Shown here: positions 1-5,102 of the stretch, in pieces | Layout of the letters: each line of letters starts with the position of its first letter | Numbering within the stretch: the first letter of the stretch is position 1 | From: Streptomyces sp. NRRL WC-3549 | Lineage (GTDB): Bacteria; Actinomycetota; Actinomycetes; Streptomycetales; Streptomycetaceae | Reading direction: 5' to 3' | DNA length: 6,736 bases | Assembly: GCF_000721935.1 (NCBI RefSeq) | Contig: NZ_KL585426.1 | Coordinates: 54,371 to 61,106 of the forward strand | Notes under the pieces: model-generated | What the model saw: the letters and a program-made list of their open reading frames with translations, nothing else | The model's database searches: none | What the model was told of the DNA's origin: nothing | Made by a program: the position numbers and the translations under genes

Positions 1-101
1 CCACGATGGAGGGCGCCGTCCGCAGTGGTTTCGCCGCAGCGGACGCGTCGCTCCACGTCCTCGGCAGGCCCCACCGACATCCGCTGCAGGAGGCGGCATG
101 A
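1..101 (+). CDS. hpnE: C-terminal end of HpnE-type FAD-dependent squalene oxidoreductase (partial, 5' end outside window)
   Basis: The frame with codons starting at position 3 stays open to a TGA at 99-101 and encodes 32 visible residues beginning TMEGAVRSGFAAADASL. TMEGAVRSG is the characteristic C-terminal FAD-contacting motif of the amine-oxidase/phytoene-desaturase fold, as found in HpnE, which reduces hydroxysqualene to squalene in the HpnC/D/E route. The last ~15 residues are a variable tail. The stop overlaps the next gene's start (ATGA), so the two are probably translationally coupled. Only the tail is visible: membership of the FAD desaturase family is well supported, while the HpnE assignment rests mainly on the hopanoid neighbours. 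A carotenoid-type desaturase would look similar at this end. Confidence 0.75.
   Translation, partial: TMEGAVRSGFAAADASLHVLGRPHRHPLQEAA
88..93 (+). promoter_or_regulatory. Shine-Dalgarno for polyprenyl synthase
   Basis: AGGAGG ends 4 bases before ATG 98, inside the last codons of the upstream oxidoreductase. It supports the ATG at 98 and translational coupling through the ATGA overlap. A competing site, AGGAG at 121-125, lies 5 bases before an in-frame GTG at 131. Confidence 0.6.
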
Positions 102-1201
102 GCAGTACCACCGGAACAAGAGGAGAGTCTGTGACCCCGGCGAACCCGGCTTTCGACACCGTGGATGACACCACGGACGTCACCGCGCTTCTGGAGCGCG
201 GCAGGGCCCTGTCAGCGCCGGTGCTGCGAGCCGCGGTGGACCGGCTGGCGCCGCCCATGGACACCGTCGCCGCCTACCACTTCGGCTGGATCGACGCCGA
301 CGGCCGCCCCGCCGACGGAGACGGCGGAAAGGCCGTGCGCCCGGCACTGTCGCTGCTGTCCGCCGAGGCGGCGGGCGCCCCGGCCGAGGCCGGGATCCCC
401 GGCGCGGTCGCCGTCGAACTCGTGCACAACTTCTCGCTGCTGCACGACGACCTGATGGACGGCGACGAACAGCGCCGCCACCGCGACACCGTATGGAAGG
501 TGCACGGACCGGCCCAGGCCATCCTCGTCGGCGACGCCCTCTTCGCCCTGGCCAACGAGGTCCTGCTCGAGCTCGGCACCGCCGAGGCGGGCCGGGCGGC
601 CCGCCGGCTGACCACCGCCACCCGCAAGCTCATCGACGGGCAGGCCCAGGACATCTCCTACGAGCACCGCGAGCGGGTCACCGTCGAGGAGTGCCTGGAG
701 ATGGAGGGCAACAAGACGGGCGCCCTGCTCGCCTGCGCCGTCTCCATCGGGGCCGTGCTCGGCGGCGCCGACGACCGTACGGCCGACGTCCTGGAGGCGT
801 ACGGCTACCACCTCGGCCTCGCCTTCCAGGCCGTCGACGACCTGCTGGGCATCTGGGGCGACCCGGAGTCCACGGGCAAGCAGACCTGGAGCGATCTGCG
901 TCAGCGCAAGAAGTCCCTGCCGGTCGTCGCCGCGCTCGCCGCGGGCGGACCGGCCTCCGAGCGCCTCGGCGAGCTGCTCGCCGCGGACGCCAAGAGCAGC
1001 GACTTCGACAGCTTCTCCGAAGAGGAGTTCGCCGCTCGCGCGGCGCTCATCGAGGAGGCGGGCGGCCGCGAGTGGACCGCCCAGGAAGCCCGTCGTCAGC
1101 ATGCGGTGGCCATCGAGGCGCTGCACGGTGTCGACATGCCGGTACCGGTGCGGGCGCAGCTCACCGCGCTCGCCGACTTCGTCGTCGTACGAAAGAGATG
1201 A
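98..1201 (+). CDS. Polyprenyl (isoprenyl) diphosphate synthase of the hopanoid cluster
   Basis: This 367-residue trans-isoprenyl diphosphate synthase condenses IPP with allylic diphosphates in the cytosol, presumably to supply FPP for squalene. Visible motifs are the IPP-binding loop GGKAVRP (residues 76-82, with Ala where many members have Arg after the Lys), the first Asp-rich motif DDLMD (117-121) followed by RR at 126-127, GNKTGAL (204-210), the second Asp-rich region AVDDLLGIWGD (245-255) and KKSLP (271-275). The second motif has the DDLLGxxGD form that I recall from actinobacterial family members. The first motif lacks the two-residue insertion typical of bacterial FPP synthases, and the residue at -5 is Phe112, so the product could be longer than C15. 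Start: ATG 98 overlaps the upstream stop. GTG 131 (residue 12) has its own SD and would remove a low-complexity leader. The gene end is followed by a hairpin before shc. Confidence 0.92.
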   Translation: MSSTTGTRGESVTPANPAFDTVDDTTDVTALLERGRALSAPVLRAAVDRLAPPMDTVAAYHFGWIDADGRPADGDGGKAVRPALSLLSAEAAGAPAEAGIPGAVAVELVHNFSLLHDDLMDGDEQRRHRDTVWKVHGPAQAILVGDALFALANEVLLELGTAEAGRAARRLTTATRKLIDGQAQDISYEHRERVTVEECLEMEGNKTGALLACAVSIGAVLGGADDRTADVLEAYGYHLGLAFQAVDDLLGIWGDPESTGKQTWSDLRQRKKSLPVVAALAAGGPASERLGELLAADAKSSDFDSFSEEEFAARAALIEEAGGREWTAQEARRQHAVAIEALHGVDMPVPVRAQLTALADFVVVRKR

Positions 1202-1218
1202 TGACCATTCAGATATGA
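1198..1218 (+). other. Possible 6-codon leader ORF between polyprenyl synthase and shc
   Basis: ATG 1198 overlaps the polyprenyl synthase stop as ATGA and opens a reading frame MMTIQI ending at TGA 1216-1218, seven bases before a strong hairpin. The purine-rich GAAAGAG at 1191-1197 directly abuts it, which is a poor SD spacing. It may be chance, or a coupling/leader peptide. Only the position makes it notable. Confidence 0.2.
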
Positions 1219-1224
1219 CGCGCG

Positions 1225-1259
1225 TCGCCGGCGGGTGCCCCTGGGGCGCCCGCCGACGG
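1225..1259 (+). promoter_or_regulatory. Strong intercistronic hairpin upstream of shc, no U-tract
   Basis: The sequence is an inverted repeat centred on T1242. Positions 1229-1241 pair with 1243-1255 (one G-U at 1236/1248), there is a C/A mismatch at 1228/1256, then pairs 1225-1227 with 1257-1259. Allowing a 3-base loop (CTG), this leaves a 12-bp nearly all-GC stem plus three further pairs. No T-run follows, so it is not a classical intrinsic terminator. Reasonable roles are an mRNA stability element, a partial terminator or an attenuator that sets shc expression relative to the upstream genes. The role is inferred; the pairing is directly visible. Confidence 0.6.
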
Positions 1260-1302
1260 AGACCCCAGCACAGCAGAGGATCAACTGCACGAAGGGGAAG
1301 CC

Positions 1303-3309
1303 ATGACAGCGACGACCGACGGAAGCACCGGGGCCGCGAACCTTCGCGCGGTCCCGTTCGGCGATCCGATCGAACCGACCATTGACACGGACGACGTCCT
1401 CGCCGCCGCGCGGAAGGCCGCGGAGCGCTCGGTGGAGCACCTCCTCGGCAGGCAGGACGAGCAGGGCTGGTGGAAGGGGGACCTCGCCACCAACGTCACC
1501 ATGGACGCCGAGGACCTGCTGCTCCGTCAGTTCCTCGGTATCCAGGACCCGGCCACCGTCCAGGCGGCAGCCCGCTTCATCCGGGGCGAGCAGCTCGGCG
1601 ACGGCACCTGGAACACCTTCCACGAAGGACCGGCCGACCTCTCCGCCACCATCGAGGCGTACGTCGCCCTCCGGCTGGCCGGGGACCGGCCGGACGACCC
1701 GCACATGATCCGCGCGGCCGGCTGGGTCAGGGAACAGGGCGGCATCGCGGCCTCCCGGGTCTTCACCCGGATCTGGCTGGCGCTCTTCGGCTGGTGGAAG
1801 TGGGACGACCTGCCGGAACTCCCGCCGGAGCTGATGTTCTTCCCCTCGTGGGTGCCGCTCAACATCTACGACTTCGGCTGCTGGGCCCGGCAGACCATCG
1901 TGCCGCTCACCATCGTCTCCGCGAAGCGGCCCGTACGCCCCGCGCCCTTCACGCTCGACGAGCTGCACACCGACCCCGAGCACCCGAACCCGCCCCGGCC
2001 GCTCGCCCCGGTCGCCAGCTGGGACGGCGTCTTCCAGCGGCTCGACAAGGCGCTGCACGCCTACCACAAGGTCGCCCCCCGCCCCCTGCGCCGCATGGCG
2101 ATGAACGAGGCGGCCCGGTGGATCATCGAGCGGCAGGAGAACGACGGCTGCTGGGGCGGAATCCAGCCCCCCGCCGTGTACTCGATCATCGCGCTCCACC
2201 TGCTCGGCTACGACCTCGACCACCCGGTGATGCGGGAGGGGCTCGCCTCGCTCGACCGTTTCACCGTCTGGCGTGAGGACGGTTCGCGGATGGTCGAGGC
2301 CTGCCAGTCGCCGGTCTGGGACACCTGCCTCGCCACCATCGCGCTCGCCGACGCCGGGCTGCCCGCCGACCACCCCGCCCTGGTGAGGGCGGCGGACTGG
2401 ATGCTCGGTGAGGAGATCGTACGGCCCGGCGACTGGTCCGTACGCAAGCCGCGACTGGCGCCCGGCGGCTGGGCGTTCGAGTTCCACAACGACAACTACC
2501 CCGACATCGACGACACCGCCGAGGTGGTGCTCGCGCTGCGCCGGGTCCGTCACCCGGACCAGCCCCGGGTCGACGCCGCGATCGAACGCGGGGTGCGCTG
2601 GAACCTCGGCATGCAGTCCCGCAACGGGGCCTGGGGCGCCTTCGACGCCGACAACACCAGCCCCTTTCCCAACCGGCTGCCGTTCTGCGACTTCGGCGAG
2701 GTCATCGACCCGCCGTCCGCCGACGTCACCGGACACGTGGTGGAGATGCTCGCCGTCGAGGGGCGGGCGGCCGACCCGCGTACCCGGCGGGGCGTCCGGT
2801 GGCTGCTGGACGAACAGGAGGAGAGCGGGGCGTGGTTCGGCCGGTGGGGCGTCAACTACATCTACGGCACGGGCTCCGTGGTACCCGCGTTGATCGCCGC
2901 CGGACTCCCCGCGAGCCACCCGTCGGTCCGCCGGGCCGTCGACTGGCTGGTGTCCGTCCAGAACGACGACGGGGGCTGGGGCGAGGACCTGCGCTCCTAC
3001 CGGGAGGAGAAGTGGATCGGCCACGGCTCCTCCACCGCCTCGCAGACCGCGTGGGCGCTCCTGGCGCTGCTCGCCGCCGGGGAGCGGGAGAGCAGGGCGG
3101 TGCAGCGGGGCATCACCTGGCTGGCCGAGACCCAGCAGGCCGACGGGTCCTGGGACGAGCCGTACTTCACCGGGACCGGCTTCCCCTGGGACTTCTCCAT
3201 CAACTACCACCTCTACCGTCAGGTCTTCCCCCTCACCGCGCTCGGACGGTACGTGCACGGTGAACCGTTCGCCCCCGCGGCACCGGCGACCGCCGGCAAG
3301 GGGGCCTGA
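1303..3309 (+). CDS. shc: Squalene-hopene cyclase
   Basis: This 668-residue class II triterpene cyclase is a monotopic membrane enzyme that protonates squalene and folds it into hopene and diplopterol. The acid motif DIDD is at 401-404; by alignment from memory with the Alicyclobacillus enzyme, Asp403 is the proton donor. Seven QxxxGxW repeats are readable, starting at Gln51, 97, 278, 438, 505, 553 and 611 and ending at Trp57, 103, 284, 444, 511, 559 and 617. Other family blocks are GWWKWDDLPELP (163-174), GGWAFEFHNDNYP (388-400), PFCDFGEVIDPPS (460-472), GRWGVNYIYGTG (513-524) and YFTGTGFPWDF (621-631). Phe447 (GAFDADN) stands where the Alicyclobacillus enzyme has Tyr420. AGLPADHP (351-358) and AGLPASHP (533-540) are internal barrel repeats. 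AAGGGGA at 1292-1298 supports ATG 1303. The length is slightly above the ~630 of the Alicyclobacillus enzyme because of both termini. HpnG follows after 4 bases. Confidence 0.98.
   Translation: MTATTDGSTGAANLRAVPFGDPIEPTIDTDDVLAAARKAAERSVEHLLGRQDEQGWWKGDLATNVTMDAEDLLLRQFLGIQDPATVQAAARFIRGEQLGDGTWNTFHEGPADLSATIEAYVALRLAGDRPDDPHMIRAAGWVREQGGIAASRVFTRIWLALFGWWKWDDLPELPPELMFFPSWVPLNIYDFGCWARQTIVPLTIVSAKRPVRPAPFTLDELHTDPEHPNPPRPLAPVASWDGVFQRLDKALHAYHKVAPRPLRRMAMNEAARWIIERQENDGCWGGIQPPAVYSIIALHLLGYDLDHPVMREGLASLDRFTVWREDGSRMVEACQSPVWDTCLATIALADAGLPADHPALVRAADWMLGEEIVRPGDWSVRKPRLAPGGWAFEFHNDNYPDIDDTAEVVLALRRVRHPDQPRVDAAIERGVRWNLGMQSRNGAWGAFDADNTSPFPNRLPFCDFGEVIDPPSADVTGHVVEMLAVEGRAADPRTRRGVRWLLDEQEESGAWFGRWGVNYIYGTGSVVPALIAAGLPASHPSVRRAVDWLVSVQNDDGGWGEDLRSYREEKWIGHGSSTASQTAWALLALLAAGERESRAVQRGITWLAETQQADGSWDEPYFTGTGFPWDFSINYHLYRQVFPLTALGRYVHGEPFAPAAPATAGKGA
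3298..3304 (+). promoter_or_regulatory. Shine-Dalgarno that decides the hpnG start
   Basis: AAGGGGG in the last codons of shc ends 9 bases before ATG 3314. An in-frame ATG at 3260 would extend HpnG by 18 Pro/Arg-rich residues into shc coding sequence, and I see no comparable SD in front of it, so 3314 is preferred. Confidence 0.65.
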
Positions 3310-3313
3310 CCCG

Positions 3314-3964
3314 ATGGCCGATCCCCGTAGGCCGCCGGCCGCCCCGCCGCTGGTCATCGCCTGTGCGCTGGGCATCGAGCTGTTCGCCCTGCGCACGGGC
3401 CGGGCGGGTGGCGCCTCGGGGCCGGTCACCGTCGTCCGGACCGGGATGGGCCCCCGGGCCGCCGAGACCGCGGTCCGGCGGGCCCTCGCCCGGGACGGCT
3501 CCCGTAACGCCGCGGTCCTGGCCTCCGGTTTCTGCGCCGGCCTCGGCCCCGGGATGCACCCCGGGGACGTCGTGGTCGCCGAGGAGACCAGGGACCACGG
3601 TGGCACCACCCCCTGCACGGGCACCGGCGCGCTGGTGGACGCCCTGGTCAGGGCGGTGCCCGGACGTACCGTCCACACCGGTCCGGTGACCGGCTCCGAC
3701 CACGTCGTCCGGGGGACCGAACGCGCCGGCCTCCGGGCGACCGGCGCCATCGCGGTGGACATGGAGTCCGCCGCCACACTCCGCACCGCCGTCCGCACGG
3801 GCCCGCGCCCGGTTGCGGCCGTACGGGTGGTCGTGGACGCTCCAGAGCACGAGCTCGTCCGCATCGGCACGGTCCGCGGTGGAATATCGGCATTCCGCGT
3901 TCTCCGTGCTGTCCTTCCGGCTTTTCATGAATGGCACCGATCTTTGCTGCTCCCCAGGAGGTGA
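3314..3964 (+). CDS. hpnG: HpnG-type nucleoside phosphorylase/nucleosidase (adenosylhopane deadenylation)
   Basis: This 216-residue cytosolic protein of the PNP/MTA-SAH nucleosidase fold acts after HpnH and releases adenine from adenosylhopane, giving a ribosyl(-phosphate) hopane. Visible features are a first strand LVIACALGIE (13-22), VRTGMGPRAA (41-50), the glycine-rich base-pocket block ASGFCAGLGPG (70-80), HPGDVVVAEE (82-91) and the ribose-binding VDMES (148-152) with Glu151. It is near the usual size for HpnG. Its ATG is 4 bases after the shc stop, and hpnH starts 6 bases after its own stop, so the three genes form a tight translational unit. The last ~25 codons use A/T third positions about half the time, unlike the rest of the gene, and its final Arg-Arg is AGG AGG, which is also the hpnH Shine-Dalgarno. 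Phosphorylase versus hydrolase chemistry cannot be settled from the sequence. Confidence 0.9.
   Translation: MADPRRPPAAPPLVIACALGIELFALRTGRAGGASGPVTVVRTGMGPRAAETAVRRALARDGSRNAAVLASGFCAGLGPGMHPGDVVVAEETRDHGGTTPCTGTGALVDALVRAVPGRTVHTGPVTGSDHVVRGTERAGLRATGAIAVDMESAATLRTAVRTGPRPVAAVRVVVDAPEHELVRIGTVRGGISAFRVLRAVLPAFHEWHRSLLLPRR
3956..3964 (+). promoter_or_regulatory. Near-perfect Shine-Dalgarno for hpnH embedded in the hpnG stop
   Basis: AGGAGGTGA matches the 16S rRNA 3' end along its full length and contains the last two hpnG codons plus its stop. The AGGAGG core ends 9 bases before ATG 3971; the next in-frame ATG (3977) would be too far away. This placement predicts coupled, strong translation of hpnH. 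Confidence 0.8.
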
Positions 3965-3970
3965 GCCCAG

Positions 3971-4990
3971 ATGGCCATGCCACTCCGTCAGACCATCAAG
4001 GTTGCGACGTATCTCTTCGAACAGAAGCTCCGCAAGCGGGACAAGTTCCCGTTGATCGTCGAGCTGGAGCCCTTGTTCGCCTGCAACCTGGCGTGCGAGG
4101 GCTGCGGGAAGATCCAGCATCCGGCCGGTGTGCTCAAGCAGCGCATGCCCGTCGCCCAGGCGGTCGGGGCGGTGCTCGAATCAGGTGCCCCGATGGTGTC
4201 GATCGCCGGCGGCGAGCCGCTGATGCATCCGCAGATCGACGAGATCGTGCGTCAGTTGGTGGCCAAGAAGAAATACGTCTTCCTCTGCACCAACGCCATG
4301 CTGATGCGCAAGAAGCTGGACAAGTTCACCCCCTCGCCCTACTTCGCCTTCGCGGTGCACATCGACGGGCTGCGGGAGCGGCACGACGAGTCCGTCGCCA
4401 AGGAAGGCGTCTTCGACGAGGCCGTGGCGGCGATGAAGGAGGCCAAGCGGCGCGGCTTCCGGGTCACCACCAACTCCACCTTCTTCAACACCGACACCCC
4501 GCAGACCGTCATCGAGGTCCTCAACTACCTCAACGACGAACTCAAGGTGGACGAGATGATGATCTCGCCCGCCTACGCCTACGAGAAGGCGCCCGACCAG
4601 GAGCACTTCCTGGGCGTCGAACAGACCCGTGAACTCTTCAAGAAGGCCTTCGCGGGCGGCAACCGGGCCCGCTGGAGGCTCAACCACTCGCCGCTCTTCC
4701 TGGACTTCCTGGAGGGCAAGGCGGACTTCCCGTGCACGGCCTGGGCGATTCCGAACTACTCGCTCTTCGGCTGGCAACGGCCCTGCTACCTGATGAGTGA
4801 CGGATACGTCCCCACCTACCGGCAGCTCATCGAGGAGACCGACTGGGAGAAGTACGGCCGGGGCAAGGACCCGCGCTGCGCCAACTGCATGGCGCACTGC
4901 GGCTACGAGCCGACGGCCGTACTCGCCACCACGGCGTCCCTGAAAGAGTCGCTGCGGGCGGCACGGGAGACGATCGTGCCGAGCAAGTGA
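3971..4990 (+). CDS. hpnH: HpnH-type radical SAM adenosylhopane synthase
   Basis: This 339-residue radical SAM enzyme adds the 5'-deoxyadenosyl radical to the C30 hopene side chain, forming adenosylhopane, the first C35 hopanoid. The [4Fe-4S] motif CNLACEGC gives Cys38, Cys42 and Cys45 (CxxxCxxC). The SAM-binding GGEP is at 80-83, followed by LMHP. CTNAML (106-111), HIDGLRERHDES (130-141) and TTNSTFFN (166-173) are further core blocks. The C-terminal region carries conserved-looking cysteines at 255, 272, 303, 306 and 310 (CANCMAHC at 303-310), which is usual for HpnH as I recall it and could bind metal or be structural. Length is normal. Translation probably depends on coupling to hpnG. A 16-bp hairpin begins 12 bases after the stop. 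The only serious alternative is another radical SAM of the same subfamily, and the shc-hpnG context argues strongly for HpnH. Confidence 0.96.
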   Translation: MAMPLRQTIKVATYLFEQKLRKRDKFPLIVELEPLFACNLACEGCGKIQHPAGVLKQRMPVAQAVGAVLESGAPMVSIAGGEPLMHPQIDEIVRQLVAKKKYVFLCTNAMLMRKKLDKFTPSPYFAFAVHIDGLRERHDESVAKEGVFDEAVAAMKEAKRRGFRVTTNSTFFNTDTPQTVIEVLNYLNDELKVDEMMISPAYAYEKAPDQEHFLGVEQTRELFKKAFAGGNRARWRLNHSPLFLDFLEGKADFPCTAWAIPNYSLFGWQRPCYLMSDGYVPTYRQLIEETDWEKYGRGKDPRCANCMAHCGYEPTAVLATTASLKESLRAARETIVPSK

Positions 4991-5001
4991 TGTGACGGGA
5001 G

Positions 5002-5038
5002 GCGGGGGCCGGGCGCGGCGGGCGCGCCCGGCCCCCGC
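5002..5038 (+). terminator. Perfect 16-bp GC hairpin after hpnH, no U-tract
   Basis: Positions 5002-5017 pair without mismatch with 5023-5038 around a 5-base loop (GCGGG). All pairs are G-C. No T-run follows, so this would be a Streptomyces-style U-less terminator, a processing block protecting the hpnH 3' end, or an attenuator lowering aminotransferase expression. The fold is directly visible; the termination role is inferred. Confidence 0.55.
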
Positions 5039-5043
5039 GCCAC

Positions 5044-5076
5044 GGGGCGGCCCAGGGGGCCGGGAACAGGGGGGGG
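5044..5076 (+). other. G-quadruplex-type motif in the leader of the aminotransferase
   Basis: Four G-runs on the + strand (5044-5047, 5055-5059, 5062-5064 and 5069-5076) are separated by loops of 7, 2 and 4 bases, which fits the G3+N1-7 pattern. The last run is eight Gs. A competing 6-bp hairpin (5048-5053 with 5057-5062) overlaps it. Such motifs arise often by chance at this base composition. Confidence 0.35.
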
Positions 5077-5088
5077 CGGACCATGCCG

Positions 5089-5094
5089 AAGGAG
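5089..5094 (+). promoter_or_regulatory. Shine-Dalgarno that decides the aminotransferase start
   Basis: AAGGAG ends 8 bases before ATG 5103. The same frame is open back to a GTG at 4992, but the extra 37 residues are a Gly/Arg/Ala/Pro low-complexity translation of the hairpin-bearing spacer and have no homology-like character, so ATG 5103 is the likely start. Confidence 0.75.
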
Positions 5095-5102
5095 AGCGGG
5101 AG

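Noticed and set aside
842..862. Second Asp-rich motif of the polyprenyl synthase reads DDLLG instead of DDxxD, suggesting a broken active site
   Set aside because: DDLLGxxGD is a form I recall from active actinobacterial family members, and the downstream Lys-Lys and GxxGD parts are intact, so it is not evidence of inactivation.
212..1126. A 304-codon minus-strand frame opposite the polyprenyl synthase
   Set aside because: It is low-complexity, antisense to a gene with clear catalytic motifs, and has no supported start.
3260..3313. Extended HpnG start at ATG 3260 overlapping shc by 50 bases
   Set aside because: The added residues are Pro/Arg-rich and unlike the family N-terminus, and ATG 3314 has an AAGGGGG at 9-base spacing.
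1096..3870. A 924-codon open frame on the minus strand opposite shc and hpnG
   Set aside because: It lies opposite convincing coding sequence, has Pro/Arg/Gly/Val-rich composition with no domain motif, and is the expected shadow of strong GC3 bias.
5048..5062. Second small hairpin (6-bp stem, AGG loop) in the hpnH-aminotransferase spacer as an independent terminator
   Set aside because: It is short, has no T-tail and overlaps the G-run motif; a stem of this size is expected by chance in such GC-rich sequence.
4992..5102. N-terminal extension of the aminotransferase from GTG 4992
   Set aside because: The 37 extra residues are a Gly/Arg/Pro translation of the hairpin and G-tract, while ATG 5103 has a well-placed AAGGAG.
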